Of a stretch of 19,437 nt of DNA, positions 9,594 through 17,917 are shown piece by piece. This DNA is from JAENVT01 sp031370745. Its GTDB lineage: Bacteria; Actinomycetota; Acidimicrobiia; Acidimicrobiales; Ilumatobacteraceae. The number at the start of each line of letters is the position of its first letter. Position 1 is the first letter of the stretch. Both the position numbers and the translations under genes were made by a program. The notes under the pieces were generated by a model, which ran no database searches, was not told the origin of the DNA, and saw only the letters and a list, made by a program, of their open reading frames with translations. The DNA lies in NCBI GenBank assembly GCA_031370745.1, contig JANMQX010000344.1, positions 1-19,437 on the forward strand. The letters run 5' to 3'.

Positions 9594-9980
9594 CTACTTC
9601 ACCGTCAGGGTGGCCTTCATGTTGCCGTGGCCGGCGATGGTGCAGATCACTTTGTAGGTGCCGGGAGCTAGCCGATAATTGTCGCTCTTGATGTCGCCGC
9701 GTCCTCCGACGCTGAGGCTCAGGCCGACGTCGACGTTGTTTGAGTCGAGCAGGTGCAAGTTGTGGGGGAGGCTCGAGTCGTCCTCGATGGCGATGCTCAC
9801 CTTGCCGTCCACGGCCGTAGCCACGTACGACTTCGCGTCCCACGCGATCCCCTCGACTGCTTTGACCACCAAGGTGCCTGTCGGCAGGGTGGCGCCGCCA
9901 CCGCTGCCGCTGCCGCTGGAGCCGCACGCACCGAGCGACATGGCGATGAACGGAACGGCGACGAGTGTCCGGAATCTCAT
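9594..9980 (-). CDS. Lipoprotein cupredoxin (plastocyanin/azurin-like)
   Basis: A 128-residue exported protein. The N-terminus is a lipoprotein signal peptide: Arg2 and Arg4, a hydrophobic core, then the lipobox LGAC with lipidated Cys19, followed by a Gly/Ser spacer. The mature part is a small beta-rich domain with a type-1 copper ligand set: His73 in LPHNLHLL, then Cys113, His118 and Met121 in PGTYKVICTIAGHGNMK (C-x4-H-x2-M). This predicts a membrane-tethered electron carrier on the outer face of the cytoplasmic membrane. ATG 9980 is chosen over the in-frame ATG at 10016 because a promoter -10 element ends six bases before it. It faces the PuuD-type membrane protein tail to tail, which may hint at a shared redox role, but they are not co-transcribed. 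Confidence 0.88.
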   Translation of the reverse strand: MRFRTLVAVPFIAMSLGACGSSGSGSGGGATLPTGTLVVKAVEGIAWDAKSYVATAVDGKVSIAIEDDSSLPHNLHLLDSNNVDVGLSLSVGGRGDIKSDNYRLAPGTYKVICTIAGHGNMKATLTVK

Positions 9981-10016
9981 CCGGCGAATATATAAGTGCA
10001 AACTTCGGAAAGGCAA
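9981..10016 (-). promoter_or_regulatory. Promoter of the cupredoxin gene, apparently leaderless
   Basis: On the minus strand TTGCCT (10016-10011) and TATATT (9992-9987) form -35 and -10 hexamers with an 18-base spacer. Six bases then separate the -10 from ATG 9980, so transcription would start at or next to the A of the start codon. The AT-rich island is conspicuous in this GC-rich sequence. It lies about 85 bases before the divergent kgd gene and could also serve it. Confidence 0.55.
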
Positions 10017-10080
10017 CCGGCCTCAGGTCACGCCAAGGGAGCCCTCGAAACCGGACCTCGACAAGTACGCTCAGACGACG

Positions 10081-13000
10081 ATGACCGCAATCGAATCTGC
10101 AGGCCCGGCCTTCGGGGCGAACTCGTGGCTCGTCGAAGAAATGTACGAGCAATTCCGATCCGATCCCGGCTCGGTCAGCGAGACGTGGCGTGAGTTCTTC
10201 TCCGACTACAAGCCGGCGATGCCTGCCGTGGCAGCAGCTCCCGTTCCCGCGACCTCATCACCCGCTGTGCCCAACGGAACGCAGGCCCAGCCGCCGCCCG
10301 CTGCCACGCCCGCCGCTGCGCAAGATCCGGGCGATCCGCTGCGCGGAGCCGGAGCAGCGATCGCCGCCAACATGGAACGCAGTCTGTCGGTTCCGACAGC
10401 GACCAGTTTCCGCAACATTCCGGCCAAGTTGCTCGAGGTCAACCGTAGGGTCATCAACGGCTACCGCAGCCGCAGCGGTCAGGGCAAGGTCAGCTTCACC
10501 CACCTGATCGGTTTCGCAGTCGTGCGCGCAATCGCCGATGCCGTGCCCAACATGAACAGTTCGTTTGCGACGGGCGCCGACGGCAAGCCGCGGATCATCC
10601 ACAATCCGTCGATCAACATGGGGCTGGCCGTCGACGTCGACAAGGGCGATGGCACACGCACTCTCGTGGTGCCGGTGTTGCGCAATGCCGACTCGCTCGA
10701 GTTCTCCGGCTTCCTCGCGGCATACGAGGACCTGATCCGCAAGGTCAGAAGCAACAAGCTGGCGGTCAGCGACTTTCAAGACGCCACGATGTCACTCACC
10801 AATCCCGGCACGATCGGGACGGTCCAGAGCGTGCCGCGGCTGATGCCCGGCCAGGGCGTCATCGTGGGTGTCGGGACCATCGACTATCCGGCGGAATTCC
10901 AGGGTGCCGACGAACGAGCCCTCGGCCAGTTCGGTGTCAGCAAAGTCGTCACCATCACGAGCACTTACGACCACCGCATCGTTCAAGGCGCCGAGAGTGG
11001 CATGTTCCTGAAGCGGGTCCACGAGTTGCTGCTCGGTGAACATGGCTTCTACGAAGACATCTTCAAGAGCCTCGGCGTGCCGTACGAGGCAGTGAAGTGG
11101 CGTGTCGATCACAGCCCGATCGACAGCGACGAGGCGATGCTGCACAAGCAGATGCAGATCGCCACGCTCATTCGCGTCCACCGCGTTCGCGGTCATCTCA
11201 TCGCTGACCTCGATCCGTTGCGATGGAAGGAACCCAAACTTCCCGACGAGCTCGATCCGGCGACATACGGCCTCACGATCTGGGACCTCGATCGCGAGTT
11301 CCTCACCGGTGGTGTCGGCGGCTACGAGAAGATGAAGCTCGGCGATCTGCTAGGGGTTTTGCGCGATGCGTATTGCCGCACGATCGGCATCGAGTACATG
11401 CACATCCAGGAATTCGTCGAGCACCGCTGGATCCAGTCAAAGGTCGAAGGCGTGCAGCCGCTCGTCAGCAAAGAGCGCAAGCAGCGCATCGTCGAGCGAC
11501 TCAACGCGGCAGAGGCCTTCGAGAAGTTCTTGGCCACCAAGTACGTCGGCACCAAGCGGTTTGGGTTGGAAGGTGCAGAGTCGGCGATCCCGATCCTCGA
11601 CCAGATCCTGTCGATGGCCGCGGATGTCGGCCTCGACTCGACGGCGATCGGCATGGCACATCGCGGTCGTCTGAGCGTGCTCGCCAACGTGATCGGCAAG
11701 AGCTTCGACCAGATCTTCAAGGAGTTCGAAGGTCACGTCGATCCCACCTCGGTGCAGGGATCTGGCGACGTGAAGTACCACCTCGGCGCGACCGGCAAGT
11801 ACGAGAGCCCGAGCGGCGCCGACATCCGCGTCGAGCTGGCCGCCAACCCCAGCCACCTCGAAACCGTCGATCCCATCGTCTTGGGGATGATGCGCGCCGT
11901 GCAGGATCGCATCGAGCCTGCGGGCGCCTTCCCGACACTGCCCCTTCTGATTCACGGCGACGCGGCGTTCGCCGGACAAGGCGTCGTCGCCGAGTGCCTC
12001 GCGATGAGCGACATCAAGGGCTATCGCGTCGGTGGAACGATCCACCTGATCATCAACAACCAGATCGGCTTCACGACCAGCCCGCAATTTGCGCGTAGCT
12101 CGTTGTACTGCAGCGATGTTGCCAAGACGGTGCAAGCACCGATCTTCCACGTCAACGGTGATGACCCCGAAGCGTGTGTGCGCGTTGCCCAACTTGCTTT
12201 CGAGTACCGCCAGACGTTCCACAAGGACGTTGTCATCGACATGGTCTGCTATCGCCGCCACGGCCACAACGAAGGCGATGACCCCAGCTATACCCAGCCG
12301 CTGATGTACAAGGCGATCGCCCAACGACGCAGCGTGCGCAAACTCTACGTCGAGGCGCTCGTCAAGCGCGGCGAGCTCACGGTCGAGGAGGCAGAAGGCG
12401 CGCTGGCGGACTTCCAGAACAAGCTCCAGGTGGCGCTGGACCAAACCCGTGCTCACGCTCCTGAGGCGTTCAAGGCTCCGAAGCCGCCGAAGCCCGCCGG
12501 GGTCCTACCGCACGTGCCGACCGGGGTCGATCGCTCCCGGCTCGACACCATCTTCGACCATCTCACCGAGTATCCGCCAGACTTCACCCCGCACCCAAAG
12601 CTGGTCCGGCTGTTCGAGGTCCGCGCCAAGATGTACCACGAGGGCGGCGAGGTCGATTGGGCTACCGGCGAAGCGTTGGCAGTCGGCTCGCTGGTGCTCG
12701 AAGGCACACCCGTGCGGCTGGCAGGCGAAGACAGCCGTCGCGGCACGTTCAGCCAACGCCACGCGGCGTTGATCGACTACGAGAACGAGAACGATTGGAT
12801 TCCTCTCAACACGCTTCCCGGTGCTTCGGCGCGGTTCTGGGTGTACGACAGCCTGCTGAGCGAGTACGCAGCGGTCGGATACGAGTACGGCTACGCCCAC
12901 GCCAATCACGAGGCACTGGTGATGTGGGAGGCGCAGTTCGGTGACTTCGTCAACGGCGCCCAGATCGTGATCGATCAATACCTGATCGCAGCCGAAGACA

Positions 13001-13680
13001 AATGGGGCCAGATGAACAGCCTCGTGCTGCTGTTGCCGCATGGATTCGAAGGTCAAGGCCCCGAGCACTCGTCGGCGAGAATCGAGCGGTTCCTGCAATC
13101 GTGCGCAGAAGACAACATCCAGGTGTGCAACGCCACCACGGCAGCGCAGTACTTCCACCTGTTGCGTCGACAGGTGCGTCGCGATGTGCGCAAGCCACTG
13201 GTGCTGTTCACACCAAAGGCGCCGCTGCGCATGAAGGAGAGCAGATCGCCGATCGACGCCCTCACAACCGGTTCATTCGAGGAAGTACTCGACGACCCAG
13301 GTGTCGCTGATCCCGACTCCATTCAGAGATTGGTGTTCTGCAGCGGCAAGGTTGTCTGGGACGCCATGGCCGAACGCGATCGCCGAAGGGCACCCGTCGC
13401 GATCGTGCGAATCGAGCAGTTGTACCCCTTCCCGACTGAGCGTCTGCTGGAAGTGCTCGCTCGCTACGGCAACACGCGCGATCTCGTGTGGCTGCAGGAG
13501 GAGCCCGAGAACATGGGCCCGTGGAACTTCGTCGAGGCGCGTACCTGGCGAATCAAAGAGCGCGGTTACGACCTTCGTCACGTCTCACGTGTCGAAAGTG
13601 GCAGCCCCGCCACCGGCACCAAGGCGATCCACGACCAAGAGCTCGCCGATCTCATGGAGGAAACCTTCCAAGGCTTCTAG
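10081..13680 (+). CDS. kgd: Kgd/OdhA: fused acyltransferase-2-oxoglutarate dehydrogenase E1
   Basis: A 1199-residue multifunctional TCA-cycle enzyme. Residues 1-43 are the E1o N-terminal segment (FGANSWLVEEMYEQFRSDP). Residues 44-86 are a Pro/Ala-rich linker. About 86-330 is a 2-oxoacid-dehydrogenase acyltransferase domain (SLSVPTATSFR; TYDHRIVQGAESG with catalytic His298). The rest is the ThDP-dependent E1: IRVHRVRGHLIADLDPL, GMAHRGRLSVLANV, ANPSHLETVDPIV, HGDAAFAGQGVVAEC, INNQIGFTT and YRRHGHNEGDDPSYTQP. Then come GEDSRRGTFSQRHAAL and LLPHGFEGQGPEHSSARIE. The lipoyl domain of a true E2 is absent, as in actinobacterial Kgd, so it must work with lipoyl-bearing E2 of the pyruvate complex. It decarboxylates 2-oxoglutarate toward succinyl-CoA. 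Length matches the ~1230-residue mycobacterial protein. ATG 10081 gives the family N-terminus. Confidence 0.97.
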   Translation: MTAIESAGPAFGANSWLVEEMYEQFRSDPGSVSETWREFFSDYKPAMPAVAAAPVPATSSPAVPNGTQAQPPPAATPAAAQDPGDPLRGAGAAIAANMERSLSVPTATSFRNIPAKLLEVNRRVINGYRSRSGQGKVSFTHLIGFAVVRAIADAVPNMNSSFATGADGKPRIIHNPSINMGLAVDVDKGDGTRTLVVPVLRNADSLEFSGFLAAYEDLIRKVRSNKLAVSDFQDATMSLTNPGTIGTVQSVPRLMPGQGVIVGVGTIDYPAEFQGADERALGQFGVSKVVTITSTYDHRIVQGAESGMFLKRVHELLLGEHGFYEDIFKSLGVPYEAVKWRVDHSPIDSDEAMLHKQMQIATLIRVHRVRGHLIADLDPLRWKEPKLPDELDPATYGLTIWDLDREFLTGGVGGYEKMKLGDLLGVLRDAYCRTIGIEYMHIQEFVEHRWIQSKVEGVQPLVSKERKQRIVERLNAAEAFEKFLATKYVGTKRFGLEGAESAIPILDQILSMAADVGLDSTAIGMAHRGRLSVLANVIGKSFDQIFKEFEGHVDPTSVQGSGDVKYHLGATGKYESPSGADIRVELAANPSHLETVDPIVLGMMRAVQDRIEPAGAFPTLPLLIHGDAAFAGQGVVAECLAMSDIKGYRVGGTIHLIINNQIGFTTSPQFARSSLYCSDVAKTVQAPIFHVNGDDPEACVRVAQLAFEYRQTFHKDVVIDMVCYRRHGHNEGDDPSYTQPLMYKAIAQRRSVRKLYVEALVKRGELTVEEAEGALADFQNKLQVALDQTRAHAPEAFKAPKPPKPAGVLPHVPTGVDRSRLDTIFDHLTEYPPDFTPHPKLVRLFEVRAKMYHEGGEVDWATGEALAVGSLVLEGTPVRLAGEDSRRGTFSQRHAALIDYENENDWIPLNTLPGASARFWVYDSLLSEYAAVGYEYGYAHANHEALVMWEAQFGDFVNGAQIVIDQYLIAAEDKWGQMNSLVLLLPHGFEGQGPEHSSARIERFLQSCAEDNIQVCNATTAAQYFHLLRRQVRRDVRKPLVLFTPKAPLRMKESRSPIDALTTGSFEEVLDDPGVADPDSIQRLVFCSGKVVWDAMAERDRRRAPVAIVRIEQLYPFPTERLLEVLARYGNTRDLVWLQEEPENMGPWNFVEARTWRIKERGYDLRHVSRVESGSPATGTKAIHDQELADLMEETFQGF

Positions 13681-13693
13681 AGCCGGTCACCGC

Positions 13694-15034
13694 CTACGCG
13701 TGAACGTGGTGCAGCGTTGTGAAGCGGGAACGCAATGCGGTGGTCCTCGGCGCGACTGATCGTGCATCGCCGCGCAGCGCGTCGACGATGAGGCCTGCAA
13801 GCTCAGGCATGTCGTCGACTGTCATTCCCCATCGCACGATCTCGGGTGTGCCGAGTCGTAGGCCCGACCATTCGTCACCGCCGGGCAATCCGATCGCGCA
13901 GGCCAAGATGTTTGCGTCGCGCAACCTGAGGGCGGCCTGATGACCGCCGCCCCATTGTGTGGCGTCGACAGCGAACTGATGCGATGTGGTGTACCCCTGC
14001 TCCGTCTCGAAGACGGGCATGTGCAGCGCGGCGAGGGCGTCGGCCAGTGCCGCAGCGGTGGTCGTCATCGCCACTGCGTAGTCGTGGCCGCCATCGAGCC
14101 AGTCGAGCAACGTGATCGCCAGCGATGCCGACTTGCCCACGTCGAAGTTGGCGGTTAGGCCGGGATAGGCGATGGCATCGATCCGCTGAGCGAGGTCGGC
14201 CCGATTGGTCAACAACAACCCTCCCGCCGGACCGCCGAGGCTCTTGTAGGTACTCATCGTCATCATGTCGGCACCAAGATCGAGCGGATTCGGCCAAACG
14301 CGACCAGCGAACATTCCGCAGGCGTGGGCTGCGTCGAAGAGCACCGCCGCGCCGACAGTGTCGGCGATGTCGCGCACTGCTTCGACCGGGTGTGGCAACA
14401 GGTTGAGGCTGGCCCCCATCGTGATCAACTTCGGTCGCACTCGCTCGGCGAGTTCGGCGAGGCCGTCGAGATCGATGGTGAAGCGTCGCCCGTCGATCGG
14501 ACACTCGTGGATGTCGAGACCGTAGAGACCTGCGGCGCCACCTGGCCGATGGGTGATGTGGCCGCCGACCGTTGCCGGAGGAACGATGATGGAGTCGCCA
14601 GGCTGGCAGGTGGCCATGAACGCATAGAGGTTGGCGAGCGCCCCCGATCCGACACGGATCTCGGCGAACCCGGCATCGAACACGCGGCACGCGAGATCCG
14701 CGACGATCACTTCGATCTCTTCGATCGCTTCAAGTCCCATCTCGTACTTGGCGCCTGCGTATCCGAGTGATGGTCGCGAGCCGAGCCCAGCCGACAGGGC
14801 GGCCTCGGCACGCGGATTCATCACGTTGGTCGCCGGATTGAGATTGACGCACTCCACCTCGTGAATGTGGCGGTTGCGTTCGATCAAGGTTTCAACGAGT
14901 GTCGCTGTCCCCTGGCGGGTGAGTCCTCCAATGGCATCACGAATCGTCGATTCGCGCAGTCGTGACTCGACGGGCAGCCAGTCACGGGCTCGCTTGGAGA
15001 AGGTAGATGCCGCAGCGTCAGCCTGAATCGTCAT
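13694..15034 (-). CDS. Divergent serine hydroxymethyltransferase-family PLP enzyme
   Basis: A 446-residue fold-type I PLP enzyme. SHMT-like features are GYAGAKYEMGLEAIEEIE (for the GYPGKRYYGG block), VGSGALANLYAFMATCQPGD, VGGHITH (His159), DAAHACGMFAG (Asp234 and His237), STYKSLGGPAGGLLLTN with the Schiff-base Lys264, and LRLGTPEIVRWGM near the C-terminus. It departs from housekeeping GlyA: the IASEN motif is replaced by LNPATNVMNP, the GxxFNFS segment after GGHLTHG is changed, and THKTLRGPRGG is STYKSLGGPAGG. It could be a true SHMT, a paralogue acting on another beta-hydroxy amino acid, or an aldolase. It lies 55 bases downstream of the HAD hydrolase on the same strand and converges on kgd with a 13-base gap. 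Confidence 0.8.
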   Translation of the reverse strand: MTIQADAAASTFSKRARDWLPVESRLRESTIRDAIGGLTRQGTATLVETLIERNRHIHEVECVNLNPATNVMNPRAEAALSAGLGSRPSLGYAGAKYEMGLEAIEEIEVIVADLACRVFDAGFAEIRVGSGALANLYAFMATCQPGDSIIVPPATVGGHITHRPGGAAGLYGLDIHECPIDGRRFTIDLDGLAELAERVRPKLITMGASLNLLPHPVEAVRDIADTVGAAVLFDAAHACGMFAGRVWPNPLDLGADMMTMSTYKSLGGPAGGLLLTNRADLAQRIDAIAYPGLTANFDVGKSASLAITLLDWLDGGHDYAVAMTTTAAALADALAALHMPVFETEQGYTTSHQFAVDATQWGGGHQAALRLRDANILACAIGLPGGDEWSGLRLGTPEIVRWGMTVDDMPELAGLIVDALRGDARSVAPRTTALRSRFTTLHHVHA

Positions 15035-15089
15035 GACCAGATCGTTGCACGCCCATGCTCCGGCCTGGAAGTGCTTCGCCGTCTCATCG

Positions 15090-15734
15090 TCACGCCCACC
15101 CGAGCGCCGCGTTGAGATCGGCGATGGCCTGATCCTCGCTGGACACCTTGATCGTGACCATGCCCATGGCAGCGGCCGGTTTCAGGTTGATCCCAAGGTC
15201 ATCGAGAAAGACGCACTCGTCGGGTTGCACGCCCAGCAGTTCGCAGGCGATCTCGTAAAATCGCGGTTCAGGTTTGCGAACGCCGATCTTGCTGCTCTCG
15301 ACGATGACGTCGAACCTGGCCATGATGTCGGCGATCTGTGCCGTGCGAGTTTTGTCGGCAGCCTGGCCGCCGTCGACACCGACGATGTTGTTGGTGAGGC
15401 AGGCCACACGAAAACCCGCAGCCTTGACTCGATCCAACATCGCAACCATCTGCGGCCGCACGTCACCGGCGAGCAGCAATAGAACGTCGCTTCCGGCAAC
15501 CCGGCGACCCAGCGCCTCTGACTCGGCTGCGAAAAGGTCGTCGAACTGCGCAGGGGTGACCTCGTTACGTTCCATCAACGCCCAAGCGTTGCGGTGCGAA
15601 TCGGTTGCGTTGACACCGCGAATGAAGTCGAGCGGCAGGTCGTGCTCGGTCTCGTATCGACGAAACGCCTCGAACGGGCTCGTCAGGATCACACCGCCGA
15701 AGTCCCAGAGCACCGCCTTGATCATGGGGAGCAT
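15090..15734 (-). CDS. HAD-superfamily hydrolase (subfamily IA)
   Basis: A 214-residue soluble phosphatase-like protein. HAD motif I is VLWDFGGVIL with nucleophile Asp11. Position +2 is Gly13 instead of the usual Asp, a variant seen in the branch that includes YihX and epoxide-hydrolase N-terminal domains. Motif II is CLTNN (Thr114), motif III has Lys149 or Lys154 in SSKIGVRKPEPRFYEIA, and motif IV is VFLDDLGINLKPAAAMGM (Asp178-Asp179). A helical cap lies between motifs I and II. The substrate is unknown, probably a small phosphorylated metabolite. Two in-frame ATGs (15734 and 15725) are possible starts; neither has a good ribosome binding site. It is followed by the SHMT-family gene, probably on one transcript, and is divergent from the NYN-S1 gene with a 40-base gap. 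Confidence 0.85.
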   Translation of the reverse strand: MLPMIKAVLWDFGGVILTSPFEAFRRYETEHDLPLDFIRGVNATDSHRNAWALMERNEVTPAQFDDLFAAESEALGRRVAGSDVLLLLAGDVRPQMVAMLDRVKAAGFRVACLTNNIVGVDGGQAADKTRTAQIADIMARFDVIVESSKIGVRKPEPRFYEIACELLGVQPDECVFLDDLGINLKPAAAMGMVTIKVSSEDQAIADLNAALGWA

Positions 15735-15774
15735 CGTAGGGACCCGGGGTTCTGCGTGATTGACTGACTGCGAT

Positions 15775-17130
15775 ATGCCACGTCACGTCGTCGTCGACGG
15801 CTCGAACCTTGCAACAGAGGGCCGAGCCATGCCAAGCCTCAAACAACTCAACGAGGCGGTCATGGCATACATGTCGGAGAATCCCGATGCCCTGATCACG
15901 GTCGTTGTCGATGCAACCTTCGGCCATCGCATCGACTCCACAGAGGTCGCCGAATTCGACGCCGCGGTCGCCAACAACGAGATCGTCGCCCCACCCGCTG
16001 GCGCAATCGGCCGCGGCGACGCCTTTGTCTTGAGCATTGCCAACAAGGTCAACGCCACCATCTTGTCGAACGACAGCTATCAGGAGTTCCACGGCACCCA
16101 TACCTGGTTGTTCGACGAAGGTCGTCTGGTTGGTGGCAAACCGGTGCCACACATCGGTTGGGTCTTCGTCAACCGGCTACCGGTGCGCGGTCCTACCAGC
16201 CGCAAGTCGGTCAGCGAGGCCAATCGGCGACGGACCCCAAAGGTGAAAGCGGCCAGCCCCGAGGCCAGCCAGCCAATGCCGATCCCTGCATCGCCACCTC
16301 CGGGTGCGACCCTTCACAAGCCCGGCCGCGCTCGCGACGCGACCAAGTCGGCGGCGACAGGCAAGTCGCCGGGTGATTCCGACAAAGCTGCAGAAAGGAT
16401 TGTCGAGCCTGCCAAGAAGTCCGACGACCAGCGCGCCGAGCCCACGCCGCGCAGCACTGGCACCAACGATCTGCTTGCGTTCCTAACGTTCGTCGAGCAT
16501 CACAAGCCGGGCAGCAGCGTCAATGCAATCGTCGAGAACTATTCGTCGCACGGCGCGTACGTTCGCATCGGGGAGGTGAAGGGCTACGTGCCCTTGAGCC
16601 TGATGTCGGATCCGCCGCCGCGCAGTGCGCGCGAGTTCATGAAGATCGGCGAGTCCATCACCCTTGTTGTCGAAAGCTTCGCGCCGGCTCGACGCAGCAT
16701 CGATCTGGCGATTCCGACAATGACCACTGTCAAGCAGGCCCCAGCAGACCTGCCGGTGGAGGTGAAGCCCAAGCGAGTTGCCAAGAAGACAGCAGCGAAG
16801 GCGACTGCGACGAAGCCAGCTGGACCCAAATCGAAGACGCCTGTCGCGGCGCCTGCGGTCGAGGTGGCGCCGGCGGCGAAGAAGCGAGGCTCGAAGAAGG
16901 TCCCCGCTGATCCCGTCGCCGACGTAACGGCCAAGGTCGCTCCCCGGCAACGAGCCAAGAAGGCAGCGTTGCGGATCGACCCATCGCCAGTTCTCGAGCC
17001 GCCTGCCGAGACGGCCCGACCGGCCAGGAAACGCTCCGCCAAAAAGTCCCCAACTGCCGTGCCCGCTGAGGTCTCGATCGTGCCGGATGCAGTCGTCACG
17101 CCGACTCGACGCAGGTCCAGGTCGGCCTAG
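15775..17130 (+). CDS. NYN/PIN-like ribonuclease with S1 domain and H1-like basic tail
   Basis: A 451-residue protein of three parts. Residues 1-140 are a PIN-like NYN domain of the Zc3h12a/Regnase type: HVVVDGSNLATEGR (Asp8, Asn11), TVVVDATFGHRID (Asp46), IGRGDAFVLSIAN (Asp82) and TILSNDSYQEF (Asp100). These acids could bind the metal for RNA cleavage. Residues 141-235 are a low-complexity linker. Residues about 238-313 are an S1-type OB fold (GSSVNAIVENYSSHGAYVRI, GYVPLSLMSD, GESITLVVESF, IDLAIP), which binds RNA. Residues 318-451 are Lys/Ala/Pro-rich (VAKKTAAKATATKPAG; RPARKRSAKKSP), like histone H1 tails. The start could be TTG 15760, five codons earlier. xth follows after 19 bases. RNA target and role in turnover or quality control are unknown. 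Confidence 0.85.
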   Translation: MPRHVVVDGSNLATEGRAMPSLKQLNEAVMAYMSENPDALITVVVDATFGHRIDSTEVAEFDAAVANNEIVAPPAGAIGRGDAFVLSIANKVNATILSNDSYQEFHGTHTWLFDEGRLVGGKPVPHIGWVFVNRLPVRGPTSRKSVSEANRRRTPKVKAASPEASQPMPIPASPPPGATLHKPGRARDATKSAATGKSPGDSDKAAERIVEPAKKSDDQRAEPTPRSTGTNDLLAFLTFVEHHKPGSSVNAIVENYSSHGAYVRIGEVKGYVPLSLMSDPPPRSAREFMKIGESITLVVESFAPARRSIDLAIPTMTTVKQAPADLPVEVKPKRVAKKTAAKATATKPAGPKSKTPVAAPAVEVAPAAKKRGSKKVPADPVADVTAKVAPRQRAKKAALRIDPSPVLEPPAETARPARKRSAKKSPTAVPAEVSIVPDAVVTPTRRRSRSA

Positions 17131-17149
17131 TTCGCTACGGTTCGCTGCT

Positions 17150-17917
17150 GTGCGAATCGCCACGTGGAACATCAACTCGTTGAAGGCCAGGCTCGAGCGT
17201 GTCGAGCAGTGGCTGGCCGACATGCAGCCCGACGTGCTGTGCATGCAGGAGACCAAACTCAGCGATGAGGCGTTCCCTGCGTTGACGTTCATGGGCATGG
17301 GCTACGAGGCCGCCCACCACGGTCAGGGCCAGTGGAACGGTGTGGCGATCCTCTCGAAGGTCGGGCTCGAAGGCGTCGTCATGAACTTTGCCGAGGGCGA
17401 GCCTGATCCCGATGCGCGGATCATCAGTGCCACATGTGGTGGCATCCAGATTTCCAGCGTCTACGTTCCGAACGGACGCTCACTCGACGACGACCACTAC
17501 CAGTACAAGCTGCGATGGCTGACCCAACTGCGCGCCCATGTCGCCGCGCTCAGTTCACCAGACGATCCCGTGATCGTCGCCGGCGACTTCAACATCGCAC
17601 CAGCCGACCTCGACGTCTACGACCCTGCAAAGTTTGTGGGGGCGACTCACACGAGCCCGGCCGAGCGTGCCCAGCTGAGCGAACTTGCGGCGTGGGGAAT
17701 GGTCGATCTGTTTCGTCAGCACCACCCCGACGGCAAGCTGTACAGCTGGTGGGACTATCGGGCGGGCGACTTTCACCAAGGTCGCGGTCTGCGGATCGAC
17801 CTGGTCCTGGGAACCAAGTCGGTGGCCGAGCGCTGCAAGTGGAGCGTCATCGACAGAAATGCTCGTAAGGGGCAGATGCCGTCCGATCACGCACCGGTCA
17901 TCGTCGAACTCGACTGA
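17150..17917 (+). CDS. xth: Exodeoxyribonuclease III (AP endonuclease, Xth)
   Basis: A 255-residue EEP-superfamily nuclease of the usual ExoIII length. Motifs in order are IATWNINSLKARLE (Asn7), MQETKL (Glu34), SVYVPNGR (Tyr105), VAGDFNIAP (Asp146, Asn148), GLRIDLVLG (Asp217) and SDHAPVIVELD (Asp246-His247), the complete catalytic set. It cleaves DNA 5' of abasic sites and degrades duplex DNA 3' to 5' in base-excision repair. GTG 17150 starts directly at the first beta strand, as in the family; earlier codons in frame overlap the preceding gene. It lies 19 bases after the NYN-S1 ribonuclease gene and is likely co-transcribed. Its last 31 bases overlap the 3' end of the convergent helicase gene. 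Confidence 0.95.
   Translation: MRIATWNINSLKARLERVEQWLADMQPDVLCMQETKLSDEAFPALTFMGMGYEAAHHGQGQWNGVAILSKVGLEGVVMNFAEGEPDPDARIISATCGGIQISSVYVPNGRSLDDDHYQYKLRWLTQLRAHVAALSSPDDPVIVAGDFNIAPADLDVYDPAKFVGATHTSPAERAQLSELAAWGMVDLFRQHHPDGKLYSWWDYRAGDFHQGRGLRIDLVLGTKSVAERCKWSVIDRNARKGQMPSDHAPVIVELD

Noticed and set aside
9679..10080. N-terminal extension of Kgd back to 9679
   Set aside because: It would overlap the cupredoxin gene antisense; the Kgd family N-terminus matches from ATG 10081.
11437..12456. Open frame of 339 codons on the minus strand inside kgd
   Set aside because: Kgd is conserved without a break across this stretch and the antisense product has no recognisable motif.
13681..13693. Terminator between kgd and the SHMT-family gene
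   Set aside because: The gap is only 13 bases and shows no stem-loop followed by a T run; the other convergent gaps are likewise too short or overlapping.
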